Shown piece after piece: positions 1 to 12,630 of a stretch of DNA of 64,000 bases. The notes beneath the pieces are model-generated. The model did no database searches, was not told where the DNA came from, and saw nothing but the letters and a program-made list of their open reading frames with translations. Positions within the stretch are counted from its first letter, which is position 1, and every line of letters starts with the position of its first letter. Where the stretch lies: assembly GCA_010279815.1 (NCBI GenBank), contig QEOQ01000460.1:366123-430122 (forward strand), written 5' to 3'. This DNA comes from Brachionus plicatilis. Lineage: Eukaryota > Rotifera > Eurotatoria > Ploima > Brachionidae. A program made the position numbers and the translations under genes.

Positions 1-618
1 GCAGAGTTTAGCAGAAATTAGATTTCAATATAATCGAGCGGAGTGCATTTTGCAGAGATATTGCACATCATTAGCAGACTTTTACAGTTGATGAAACCTT
101 GAATGTTGCACCATGCTGCATTCACAGAATTAATTTTAAACTTTTATAAAAAAAAGTTAATTATTTTTTTTTAACTTTGTTCTGTTCTTTTGTACTGAAC
201 TTCACAAAACCAAGTTTCTTTAGAAATTTATTGAAAAATTGGTATAAATCACTTCGATCTAGCTAAAAGAAAAGCTAATCTTCGATTTTAAAGAGATTAA
301 TTAAGAACGATTTTATAACTGAGGCCTAGATTAATGCTTTCTAAAACATTTGTTTTAAAATTTAAAAGCAAAATAAAGCTAAATTTTGAATTTTATATTT
401 CAAATAAATTAAATTTATATAAATTTGTGCATTATAGGGTTCAAGTTTAAAATATTGAATTTGATCAAATTTTTAATTACTTATTCACAAAAATATTTTG
501 CTAAAAAAATAAAATAAAAATCGAAAAAAATTTAATTTAGTTTTGACTCTACAATTCAATTTGAATTGATATAAATATACATCAGTTATTATTTTTTAAT
601 TAATTATAAAAATAAACA
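1..618. other. Upstream region with a diverged MITE-like remnant
   Basis: No gene is visible. Bases 1 to about 215 contain runs built on TGCAGAG and GCATTTTGCAGAG and end near GAACTTCACAAAACC. This resembles the right half of the 356-bp Mutator-like MITEs at 29969 and 37418, which end GAACTTCACAACCCC. I read it as an old truncated copy cut by the window edge. The rest is AT-rich 5' flank of the PDZ/NO VEIN-like gene, with no core promoter I can name. Confidence 0.35.
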
Positions 619-3600
619 ATGTTTAATTTTTTCACAAATTTAAAAACCTTGCTCAATTCAGAAGACAAGGATTCAGGGCATACAATGTTGAATAAGCACA
701 TTCGTTTTGATGAAGATACCGACGAAGAAGCTGATCAAAATGATCAATTGAACAAACACGAAAAAAAGAAAGAAACTTTAAATTTAAATTTAGTTAAAAT
801 TCGTTCTAAACGCGAAAAATCGTTTGGTTTTGAGCTTCAGGGAAATTCAAATGCTAAAGGAGAACATTATATTGGCAGTGTAGACGAAGATTCGCCAGCG
901 GGTCGAGTCGGTCTGGAGAAAAATGATATAATAATTAAAGTAAACGGCAACGATGTTACCCACATGAACACGAACAATCTAATTGATTTACTAGAATACG
1001 AAACTGATCTTAATGATAATAAACTTAATCTAGTCATTTGTCGAGAAAAAACTGATTCGAAATTCTCTAAAAGAACTCTGGGTACACAAAATAAAAATAA
1101 AAAATTTAATTTTTAATATATATTAATTTTAAGAGTCTAAAGAGGAAACAATTACAAAAAAAAGATGCGAAGAAAAAAAATGGGTTGAAGCCAACACAGA
1201 TGTTTATTTATCTGATTTGAACAGATCTCGGTCAGTAGAACATCTAAAAGCCGTGCAAATAGACCAAGTAAAATTTGTATCACCTGATCGATTTGGCAAA
1301 AAAGTGGACGTAGCTTCCAAAATGATTCTCAACGCAAAAGCAAGAGAAATTCAAATGAGTCTAAGTAAACAGGGCAAGTATGTTAGCTGGGCAGAAGTAA
1401 TCTATGAATTGTTATTGATGTATCAGTGTGAGCACATTGGCGAACTTGGTCTTGTCCAAGCTGACAATTTAGAAGTCATCAACGAGCTGATTAGAGTTCA
1501 AAAGCGCATTGATAACATTATAATTTCCTCTGAAATCAAAGTTCCCTTTGTCTGTTTGCTGGACTTGGAGCAGTACATTGTTACCGATTATAACCACAAC
1601 GCAGTTCGATTCAACTTGCAAAAAATAAGAGATTTTGATGATTTGTATGTTGGGCCGTTCATTCAGAACCAAATTGTGCGCCGTATTTTCAAAATACCGG
1701 ATCAAGTGACAGATAAAGATGAAATGAAATTGATTACTGGTTCTGAATTGCTCAAGTACTTGGTATCCTATTTGAGAGACAATGATCTTTGGTCTGTCAA
1801 AGTTAAACCAGTCGATTTCGAAGGCTACCTAATCAAAAAGTTAAAAGTGCAGAGAATTCAGGATCTGGGCGTAAGAATAATCAATTTGGGCATAATCATT
1901 GGTGCTTTGAAAACAGTGCAGCATTTGTATTCGGAAAATTTAAAAAGTGTCAAACTTGAACTAGAGTCAGAGATCAGTGATTTTTACAAAAATGAAAAAA
2001 TGTACTTATCTAAAAAATTGGAGAAATTTTCATCAAATGAACGCTATCTGCACTCAGATTCGACTCAAGTTGTCTGTGAGCTATTGGGTCTATTTGAAAA
2101 TTTACTAGATAAAAATGAGTATTATTACATTAATGACTTTCTTGGCCTAATTAAAGAGTCCTCTTATTTGAGAGATTGCTTTCAATTGGCAATATCCTTG
2201 GGCAAACATGAGCTAAACACGGTCATAATTGACATTGAAAATAAAATTTCTGATCCGGACTCGACCGATTTTTACCACAAGTACAAAACTTTGCTTAGGC
2301 GCATTTTTTGTCTCATAGTGGACAAAAACAGCAAGAACAATCGAGAGCTCAAGCGAATATTTAACAAATTTTTAAGAGAAAAGGGCCTAAAAGTTGTCGA
2401 TTTTGGACACAAAAAGTTTACCGAGTCAGAATCGGAGTCAGATGAACAGCCTGTTAATTTACAATCAAAACTAGAAGAGTTTTTAGAACAAAAATTTGAG
2501 AAAAATTCAACCATTACTCTGAATCATTTGAAAAAAATTGAATCACATCTATTCCCGGACAATAAGCAAAATTTCATTGATTTAATTGAAAAAAGTACCA
2601 ATTCATTTGAGAGGCTAGGACTGAAGCTTAATCTAAATGAGTCAGTGGAGAAGCATGTGCCTTTTGATAGAGAACAAGTTCTTGGCTATGTTGATCAGCT
2701 AAAACGCGGACTAAATTACCAAACATTTGACCAAAACATTGAGCATTTACTGTTAAGGCGATTTTGTTGTCTAAGTATCCAAGATCTGGGCCTAGGCAGT
2801 TTAGATGAAATCATAAGAGACAGCGAAAGCATGGCTAATGAACATGTTCTAGCAGTCGATTCTATTTTTGAGCCTAATTTAAAAGAGAGAATAGACTTGA
2901 ACGACTTGATCCAAATGGCCATTGCTTGTCCATTTCTAGCCGATTTGTACTCTCATTTAGACTGGTCCGAACAAGCTGTCTATTATGGTAAATTTTGCCA
3001 TTTCATTAAAAATCTAAACAAAAAATCAATTCAAATTAAAACGCTTGAGTTGACAGATAACATTCATCTTAAACTAGATCCTAATTGTTCCATTGAAAGC
3101 CTTAAGGAATCAATAGAAAATTTAGACGCACAAAAGTCAGCCTCTAATTTAGTATCTTTGATCTGCTTGCGCTACAAATCCATGTCTCATGCACCCAAAT
3201 CTTTGATTTCAAACGAAATTCAATCATCAATGGCAACTATAAATGACCAAAACCAATTGTACAATTACATAACTGAATTTATATGCATGATACCAGACAT
3301 TTGTGTGCCTCACATCATTTTTAAATTCATAATCGAACCACTGGTCAAAATCGACTCAGATCATCAGGTGACCAAAAAAATTTTTCACTCAGCTGTCACC
3401 AACCAGTCCAATGATCGAATCAATTGGTTTATTCGACTTGGCAATCAATTGTGCATTCCGGACTGGTCAATAAACTCTCTAGGAAATTACCAAAAATTAC
3501 CTGCTCAACCTACTACTAGAAATTTAGATAAAAATGCGGAGACTGATCAAATTGATAAAATCGAGTGTTTCGATGAACCGCTAGAAGTTGTGACTGAAGA

Positions 3601-6600
3601 AAAAAAAGTGATAGAAAAATTCGAAATTTTGAATTCAACTAACGAGTTTGGCCATGTTAATTGCATCCGAAAGCGCTATGGAATTGGTCTGGAACTAAAT
3701 GAGGAGTCTAGGTCTGTTACCGAATCTCTGACGGGTGTAATCGGTAGAAGTCTGCAAAGTCTTAGTAGTGAGCTGTACAACAAAGACATGCATTTTGTTT
3801 TGGAATTGATACAGAATGCAGATGACAATTCATATGTGTCACAGACATCGCCTACTTTGGTATTTTTAATAGAAAAAAATTGCATCACACTATTTAACAA
3901 TGAAATGGGCTTTAGTAGCACAAACATTGATGCTATTTGTGATGTGAAAGCATCGACCAAAGGCGCTCACCACAAGGGATACATTGGCCGAAAAGGTATA
4001 GGCTTCAAATCGGTTTTTACCGTAACAGATAGACCAGAAATACACTCGAATAATTATCACATTAGATTTGATCTTTCCAATGGTCACATTGGCTACATTT
4101 TGCCAGAATGGTGCGACACCTATGAACCAATATTGTGCGAGCAAAAAAATTACATCAATTCTTTGTTGGGACAGAAAGATTTCAATACTTGCATCAAACT
4201 TCCGCTAAAATCTGAATCTGAAATGCAAAGACACAAAAGCTCGCTGTTAACAAATAATTTCAGTGACATCAGGCCAAATTTGTTGCTTTTTTTGAATCGA
4301 CTACGCAAGTTGGCCATCTTAAACCAAAGTGGAAAAAGTTTGGTCTATGAACGCGTCGATAGAGATCCAAATTTGGTCGAGATAGCGAATATTGGGGATA
4401 CTGTTCATAAATGGTTTGTTATTCGGGATGTCATAAGAGTGCCTGAGAGTGTTCGACCGGCTGAGTGTGTCCAGTCCACCGAGCTCTGCCTTGCCTTTCC
4501 ACTAGACGATCTAAACAATTTGAATAAAATGGACGTGTTTGCCTATTTACCGCTTAGATCATTCGGATTCAAGTTCATAATTCAAGCTGATTTTGTGGTG
4601 CCTGCGTCAAGACAAGATATCAATCAGGACAACGAATGGAATCAATGGTTGGCCAAACAAATTCCATCTCTATTCATCAAATCTTTGGAAAGGTTTAAAA
4701 ATCATCTTTTTTTTCAACAAGACCAATTGTTCTATTTGACCACATTTCTCAAATTTATTCCACTCGAAGACGACATACTCGGCTTTTTTCAGCATGTGCC
4801 AAAGCAAATATTTGACTTGTTGAGAAATGAGAAATTTCTGCCCGCCGACACAGAGTCGACGGGCTTAGTCTTCAAAAAGCCATTCGAATGTGTCATCGCA
4901 GACGAGTGTGTAAGGCAAGTTTTAAGTCCCGACATGGTCAAAAAATATTCAGGACGATATTATTTGAGCGAAGAGTTAAAATTTGTTGATAAAAAATTGC
5001 TGTTTAAGCTAGGTGTTCAGTATTTGGGCATGAATGAGCTGCTTGAATTAGTGGAACAAGCATTTACAGAGACTATGACAGACACAAAAATCATTGCCAA
5101 GTGGCTTCTAGTTTTTCAGCACTGTCTAAATGGCTCCTATTCAATTCAACAAGAGGAGAAATTCATCAAAAAATTGTCCCAAATGGAAATAATTCCGGTT
5201 GTCAGGCACAAAAAAGAGGCAATTCGTAGCGAATTCGTCTCTTTGGACAAACACACTGTCTTTTTTAATGAGCTAAATAAGCTGCAAATACCAGAACCAT
5301 TGCTAAATGATTTGACTTTTTTAAATCAAGAGGAAATTTTGTGCTTGGACCCGGCCAAAAATAATCAAATAAAACAATTTTTAAAGAGTTTAGGCGTCAA
5401 AAATTTGGACATGTATCAAATAGTTGAAAATCACATTCTGCGAAATTTGCACCAATCTTGTGTGGACAAATCTGAAGATGTACTGGTTTCATACATGATA
5501 TTTTTGTACAAAAGTTACACTAATATGAGCTTAAATTTTGATGTAATGGCAAAAAATTTACCAATTAAGACAAGCAAGGGCTTCAGAAAGTTAAGTGAAG
5601 GCGCAATTTATTTAACTAGACATTACGGTGCGCTTTACGACCTGAAAAGCGTGTTGCCAAGTTACAACTGGACGTTCGTTGATGACCAATACTACAAACT
5701 TTGTTCAGATGGATCGAAAAAAAGTGAAATTAAATGGAAAAAATTTTTATCAAATCTCGGTTTAATGGAATGCTTTATTCCTGTTGAAAAAAGTTCAGAA
5801 ATCGGCGACGGTTTACTAGCAAAAGATTATCACTGTGAAGTTGTTGATTTTTATGTCAATTTAGCCAAAGACACGGATGATCCGAGTCCGGCTCTAAAAG
5901 AGGAGTTGGGTTATTTATGCAAAATACTTGAGGAAACTTGGGATTTGAACTTTTCAAGCTTTAAAAACTCAAGTCTGTTTAGAATAGATGCTGATTTCAA
6001 TTCATGTAGACTAGAGTCAGAAGCTTATGCGGAATCCAATTTTTTTTCAAAACTAAAAGATACCAAATGGGTCCCAGCCGAGCTCAATAGCAAAATTGAA
6101 CTAATGAAACCAAGCAGTATTTACCTAAAAGATCAAATTATTAAAGGTCTGTACTCGAATAATGTGGCATATCCTATTACAGATTTGAATGAAAAATCCA
6201 ATTTTTGTAGAGAACTTGGCTTTAAATGTGAATTTAATATTGATGACTTTTTCTCTGAATTCAATAAATGGACCTTATCAGGAATTAGATTTAAAGCTAG
6301 CTATACTCAAATGAAAAATATTTATTATTATTTCTCGAATTGCTTGAATTCTTTGACAAATAATGTCAGCTTAAAAGATACAATGGAGAAAAAATTTATT
6401 TTTGTTCCAGACGTAGTTGAGGATGATGAAGAAAAAGAAATAAATGGTCAATTTTATCCAAGCGATAAAGTGTTCTGGTCAGATCGAACAAATATATTCG
6501 ATTTTTATAAATTCGAAAACAGTCCAATTTTTGTCAGTAAATTTTATTCTCGGTCAAAAAAATTAATGGATGTATTTATAAATGATTTTAATATTAATTT

Positions 6601-8212
6601 AAATCCGCCAATTTGTGATTACATTGAATTATTAAACCATATTAGTTTACTTTCTTTGACAAACAAGAGTGATTTTAATTATGAACAAACTTTGACTCAT
6701 GTTTTTGCTATTTTTGAGTTTTTGGCCGAAAACAACGGTGCTGATTTGATCGAATTGTTCCGTCAAAATGATATTTTACCTTGTTTCAGAAACAAATGGG
6801 TCTCTCTGCGTCAGAATCCGGTGGTAGTTGACAATGATTTTGAAATAGCTGAGAAATTAACAAATAAAATTCCAATTTTAATTTCAAAAATTCCTAAAAA
6901 TACCGAAAGTGAATTAATTAATTTTTGTGGCGAGACAAAATTAAACAATTTTTATAGAAATATTTTAAAAGTAAATACATTTTCTAGTCTTATTTGTCTG
7001 GAGATGGAAAATTTGACAACGTGTCTGAGCCAGGATTCAACAGTTAGTTCAATATTTAATCGACTATTGCCTTTTATTCAATCATTTATTTATCATAGAG
7101 ACGAATTTAAGGATTTTATAAACATCCAAAGCGAATTTATAAGCAATAAATTGTCAAATTTGAATTTTTTTTCAGTCAAACAATTGGACAATGTCTATCG
7201 ACTAAAAAATAATCCGAAAATTTGCGCCTCTATATCAAACAAAACTTATTTGGATTTGGATTCATCAATTTTTTATGTTAGGTCTGACTGTGTTGATAAT
7301 TTAAAGGACGTGGTCAAGGGTTTCGTAAAGGGACTCACTCAAGGATACATAAGTAACAAAGTAGAGCGAGAAATGGTCAATTTTTGTTTATTAATGTACC
7401 AGTTTTCTGATATAAAACTCAAAATAGAAGATAAAAAAGAAATAGAAAAAGACTTTGGAATTAAATTGTCACTGCCAGAGCAAGTGGAAATATGGACTTT
7501 ATCTGGTAAAAAGCATAAAAATCTTGATATTATGCCAAGTACTAGTGTTGTATCAAAAAGACAGAATTTGCTCGATTTAGATCAATTATCTAATAATCAA
7601 ATGAACGTGCCAGTAAGGCAAGAGTTTTCTGTGTGCGATTTATCAATTCAAAATGTTAACAAAAATTTAGATCAGTTAGAAGAAAAAATGAAAAAAAATT
7701 TTTCTATCAAAAACTTAAATGAAATCGAAAAAGTGGCAAGATCTGAACTTAGCTCTATTGATATGGTATTACCAGGATCAAATTTTTCTAAAAAAGGTCT
7801 TGAGTACATAAGCAAAATAGGCAGATTAGGCGAGCTTTGGGTGAACGAAATGCTTAAACATAAATTTAAAAATGAAATTCAAAGTGGCAAAATACGAGTT
7901 GAATGGATCAATCAGGAATTCGAAACAGGTTTACCTTATGATTTTAAGATTATTCATTTTGGTGCTGAAAATGACGGCTTTGGTGATTCAGAGCGATTTA
8001 TTGAAGTAAAAAGTACCACGAAAACGAACCAGGAATATTTCCCAATATCCATTAAGGAAATTTTATTTGCTCAGAAATATGCCTCTAAATTCGAAATATA
8101 TCGACTTTACAATGTGAATTGTGACGATCCAAACAATGTAAAACTCAAGGTTGTTCGGAATGTTCCAGATTTGTTAAATTCTCATGGGATTAATTTGTTT
8201 ATTGTTATATAA
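619..8212 (+). CDS. PDZ + NO VEIN/sacsin-like GHKL ATPase with DUF3883 tail
   Basis: Two exons, 619-1081 and 1134-8212, join across a 52-nt intron (donor GTACAC, acceptor TTTTAAG) in matching phase and give 2513 residues. The downstream reading frame has no good ATG of its own near its 5' end: it is open from 1133 and its first ATG is at 1322, which supports the join. Residues about 54-145 are a PDZ domain. A GHKL (Hsp90/gyrase-type) ATPase follows near 1040-1110, with the N-box ELIQNADDN and the glycine motif GRKGIGFKSVF, as in sacsin and plant NO VEIN. The C-terminus (about 2384-2507) looks like DUF3883, with a nuclease-like FIEVKS motif. The long middle is not recognised. Family function in animals is poorly known; ATP-driven chaperone-like activity is inference. 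An AATAAA lies at 8247, 35 nt after the stop. Domain calls are firm, the fusion strong. Confidence 0.85.
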
Positions 8213-10370
8213 TTAATTCTTTTCCTTTTTTTTTTAAATTTTTATAAATAAAATTAAATTGTTGAATTAAAATTTGATGCTAGTTACCATAAAGCGAGTT
8301 TTTTTTCCTTCTTTTGAAAATTTCTCAAGACTTTTAATTTTTAAGTTGTAAATTAAAACTGAGTTAATTTAGATAAAAAATTAAATGATAAAAAAGATGT
8401 CATATTTTAACCGTTAACTCTTGCTTACTATTCTTAGAAATAAATTCTTTATTTTTCTAGAATAAAATTTAATTTTTGGTTGGAGCAAAGTCGAACTTTT
8501 TAGATATATGTTAAGACTCAACTTAGTCATTCAGACTGACTGGCGAGGCGGGTTTTGAATGGAAGGTGACATGGAATGGATTATGCTTTTTCATACTGAA
8601 TTAAAATATATGGAACATCCGACTCCAGTGACTAATTTTTACTTTTCCATTTCTTCTTTCTTTACTGAATCGTTCAATATTTAAAATTTTTGTTCCCGTA
8701 GTTCCTTATTTCAATTTATCTTTTCATTTTATTTAAATGTATTAAGAATAATTTTTAAAGGCTTTGAGTATAAAATCTCTGATGCTGAGAATTTTTTCAT
8801 TTATTCTATTCAGCTCAATTTAAAAAAATACAATTATTTTCTATTAATTGATAACTAAAATCTGTAGAATATGAAAAAATATGAATATTTTTATTTGATT
8901 TCATTTTTTGTTTTTATATCATATTTTAATTTCAAAAATTAACAAAAATTAAAATTTTTAAATTTATAATTTCGAAAAGAATCTAAAGAGGATGTTGTGA
9001 AGCCATACACTGTAGGCTTAGTAACACAAACTAAATTCCTGACAAGCACTAAACCTGAATAACACAAATAAAGTACCGTAAACTCGTGTTAAAGACTCCC
9101 AAGCCCAAATCCAGCCTTTTTTATTTTGGAGTTAATTACACCGTTTCGATGTTATAACAATTAAAATTTAATTAGCTGGAAAACACCTCGAATATGTAAA
9201 ATTAAAGAGTCTATAAAAAATTTTATTCTATTCGATACAATAATTTGATTTAATTTTTAGTTAAATTAATGATCAAGAGATGAAATGCTGACTTTAATTC
9301 GGCCTTATTATTTTAAAATTATTATTTTATTACATGTTTTTTCAATTTTCGATTTTAAATATTTTAATCAAATATTCTCTTATTGTTCTTATTTCTAAAG
9401 GTTTATTTTTGTTTAATTATAAATTATAAATTAAAAAAGATAAGAGATATGCTGAAATTTTTCTTTGGATTTTGTGATGTGAAAAATATTTTGTCTAAAT
9501 AATTAATTAATTATCCATCATTTTTTAATTTTTATAATTATTCAATTCACTTCGAAAAATATTTAAACATTTTATGCTAATGAAAACTAATTAAAAAAGA
9601 ATTGATTTTTTTTAACATATGAAAAAAATGGCTTTAAAATCCTAATTTTTAAATTTTTTTCTTTTTTCTAATTTTTAGATTCACAAGCTATCAATTTTTA
9701 TGACAAATTAAAATATTGATTTAAAATTTTTTAGAAATATTTTTTGTCATAAGAAATTAATTTTGATACGGCATCTACTTAATTTTTTTCACAACTATAT
9801 TTATATAAAAAAAATATTTTTCTTAACAAAAAAAATAAATGTTATTGATCTTTTATAAAAAAATATTGAAACACTAGATTATAAAAAAAATCTCTTGGCA
9901 ATTCATCGAATTTTTGGACTTCTTATAGATAAAAATTAAATTCTGTAAATGTTGCCGAGCTAGTTTGAATGACCAAAATTTGTTAAAAATAATTAACACA
10001 TTAAAATTTTTTTAAAAGTCTTTTTTTAATATTTTTAAATATCATTTTTTCTTATTTTCAACTTTTCTAAATTTTGTTCCCAACGTGTAAATGCTAATCT
10101 CTTTGGTATGATTGATAATTGATAAAATTCAAATTCAAATATATCTGAAAATAATTAAAATCGCATTTATTTGAATTAATTCAAACTAAATAGCCAAGAA
10201 ATATATTAAACTGAACATTCAAAAATTCAACAAATTTTTGAAATTAGCATAAAGAATAATTTTACTGAACATAAAAAAAATTACCTTAAAAACTAAAAAA
10301 CAAAATTTATTAAAAATCAGTTTGCTCATTTTTAGGCAAAAAATTCATATTTTTAAATCATCCAATTCAA
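8213..10370. other. Gene-free interval with an inverted copy of the MOB1 3' end
   Basis: AT-rich spacer between the NO VEIN-like gene and MOB1. No open frame looks coding. The one notable piece is 8560-8592, an exact reverse complement of 11120-11152, which covers the last codons, stop and start of the 3' UTR of MOB1. Confidence 0.6.
8560..8592 (-). repeat. 33-nt inverted copy of the MOB1 stop-codon region
   Basis: Reading the minus strand here gives the same 33 nt as 11120-11152 on the plus strand, including the final codons and TAA of MOB1 and the next 21 nt. The match stops sharply at both sides. The two copies are about 2.5 kb apart in opposite orientation. Confidence 0.85.
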
Positions 10371-11131
10371 ATGAGCTTTCTATTGTAAGTTTATACAAAC
10401 AACGCCTTTTTTAGTTCTAATTAATAATTTGCGTCCAAGCAACAAGTCGAGCAAAACTTTCAAGTCAAAGAAAAATGTTTCCGAGGCTGGCGAGTCACAC
10501 AATTTCGATCTTGTAAAGCATGCCTCAACAACATTGGGCAGTGGTAACCTTAAACTTGCTGTAATGCTTCCGGAAGGTGAGGATATAAATGAATGGGTAG
10601 CTGTTAACAGTAAGATTTTAATTAGACTAAGAATACTCATCTAAAGTAATGGTAATAGCGGTGGATTTTTTTAATCAAATAAATATGCTTTACGGAACTC
10701 TGACCGAATTTTGTACAGAACAATCTTGTCCAGTCATGTCAGCCGGACCCAAATATGAATACCATTGGGCAGATGGTCAAGTGATCAAAAAGCCGATTAA
10801 ATGCTCAGCACCACGCTACATAGATTACTTGATGAATTGGGTTCAGTCCCAAATCGAAAGTGATTCCATTTTTCCCTCGGCTATAGGAGTGCCGTTCTCA
10901 AAAAATTTCCTTAACATTGCCAAAAACATTCTGAAACGTTTGTTTCGCGTCTATGCTCATATTTACTACGAACATTTTCACCAAGTGATTCAGCTCCAAG
11001 AAGAGGCTCATTTGAATACATCATTCAAGCATTTTATTTATTTTGTCCAAGAATTTGATTTAGTCGAAAAAAAAGAACTAGCACCTTTACAAGACCTAAT
11101 TGATAAGCTAACCGGCAAAGAAAAAGCATAA
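10371..11131 (+). CDS. MOB1: MOB kinase activator 1
   Basis: MOB1 is the adaptor that binds and activates LATS/NDR kinases in Hippo signalling and mitotic exit. Three exons, 10371-10384, 10440-10609 and 10659-11131, give 218 residues, against 216 in human MOB1A/B. The 14-nt first exon encodes MSFL plus two bases of Phe, exactly the conserved MOB1 N-terminus, and fixes the start. Introns are 55 and 49 nt with GTAAGT and GTAAGA donors. Conserved blocks include KTFKSKKN, TLGSGNL, VMLPEGEDINEW, the zinc-site segment FCTEQSCPVMSAGP, YEYHWADG and HLNTSFKHFI. The first acceptor (GTCCAAG) lacks a strong T tract; a T-rich AG at 10413-10414 exists but breaks the frame. The stop region has an exact inverted copy 2.5 kb upstream. 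Confidence 0.96.
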
Positions 11132-12302
11132 TCCATTCCATGTCACCTTCCAATAGACTCAAAAAATTAATAGATTCATTTTTTTTTACTCATTATTTTT
11201 AGAAGTCAATTTATTCTTTTTGTATAAAAAAATTAAAATATGGTTTTATTCATTTTTCTTCGTTCAATCCTTGGCATAAAAATCAGTGTCTTTTAGACAA
11301 AATTTCCCCATAATTTGCTCTACAATCTAAAGGTAATATTGAACTAACAAAGTTTGGAAATTTCGATAAAAAGACAAATAAAAATATTTAGTTAATTAAT
11401 ATGTGTTTATTTATATTAAATAGACCTTTAAGGTGATATTTTGGAATTTTAAATTAGATTTATTTCAATAAATAGTATTTTGAAGATGTTATTATAAGTA
11501 AATAAAATAAACCTTAAAAAGCAAATGTAAAATTTTGCGCTTAAAATAATAAATTTAATTAATTGAAAATACATCTTATTAAACTTAACTCAATTTTAAC
11601 GAGTGAGTAAATATTTTAACAAAAGAATTTAATTATTAATAAATAATAAATAAACCTTTTTATTTTAAAATTTATTTTATTGCTTACAATTAAGGGTTAT
11701 CGTAACAATTTTATGTTTTCGAAAAATTCTTTAGCTATTGCTTATAATGTAAACATAAAAGTGTCTCTTTTTCTTCGTATTGGTGGAGACAAATTAAAAA
11801 ATGTCCATTATACTATTTGAAAACTCAACCAAATCAAAAAAATCTCATTTTTCTTCTTGAATCATCTTTTATTAACAGCTAAAAGTTTCCGATAAATTTA
11901 AAATATTTTACATATTTACTGATAATACATGAGGTATCAAAATATTTTATTTGTAAGATATTTTAATAGACTAAATTTGTTGTATTTTTGAATAAAAATT
12001 AAAAATAAAATTCTAGCTTAAAGTCATGATTTTCGAAAAAATCGACTATTTCTAATTATCTCATCATAAATGAACAAAATTTGGTAAATCTAAATAAATT
12101 CAATTTTTCATACAACATTATTAAAAATCATTTTTCATTAATTTTAGAAAGTTTGATATTAGTAAGATTAACTTAATTATTCATCTATTTAAATAAAAAA
12201 TTAAAAACTTTTTTTTTAAGATAAATTTTTCCAAATTCCAACTCAAAATGTAAAAAATTTTATTATTATTTATTAATGTGAATTTTTTTAAAATGAGTTA
12301 AT
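11132..12302. other. Gene-free interval between MOB1 and bL33m
   Basis: Shared 3' flank of two convergent genes. It is AT-rich with poly(T)/poly(A) runs. I see no coding frame, RNA gene or clear repeat. Confidence 0.6.
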
Positions 12303-12515
12303 TTAGTCGCTGCCTTTTGATTTATCAATAGTTCTCAATTTTTTTGCCTCTTTGTACAAAACATTTCTCTCAATAACCGGATCAAATCGAACAAATTCAT
12401 ATTTTTCAACTGCTTTATCTCTGAGCATTAACATTGAATGACTTGATGCCGAGCTTTTTACCAATACCAAGAGAGTGCGGCCTTTTTTGGCAAAATGCAC
12501 CAAACTTAACTGCAT
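12303..12515 (-). CDS. MRPL33: Mitochondrial large-subunit ribosomal protein bL33m
   Basis: A 70-residue single-exon protein of the bL33 family, a small structural protein of the large ribosomal subunit, here the mitochondrial form. The tail RFDPVIERNVLYKEAKK matches the bL33 hallmark (YDPV then VLYKE in bacteria and mitochondria), and the N-terminal AKKGRTLLVLVKSSAS fits the rest of the domain. The zinc cysteines of some bacterial forms are absent, as usual in mitochondrial versions. Length is close to human MRPL33. The ATG at 12515 is used; TTAATTTAG just before it could be an acceptor for an upstream exon, but nothing further is needed. It lies 115 nt downstream of the DDX47 stop on the same strand. 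Confidence 0.82.
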   Translation of the reverse strand: MQLSLVHFAKKGRTLLVLVKSSASSHSMLMLRDKAVEKYEFVRFDPVIERNVLYKEAKKLRTIDKSKGSD

Positions 12516-12630
12516 TCTAAATTAAACCATTCTTTTCTATTAAGAACTATTAACAAATAGTCAATGGTTAATTAAATCCATTTATGTACTATTTAAAAAA
12601 AAATTTTAATAAAAAAATTTATTTTTTAAA

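Noticed and set aside
619..1116. The PDZ open frame as a separate 165-residue gene
   Set aside because: Its last 11 codons are intron sequence (GTACAC donor at 1082), and the phase matches the following large exon exactly.
10380..10640. Minus-strand open frame over MOB1
   Set aside because: It is the antisense shadow of MOB1 exon 2, with no family resemblance.
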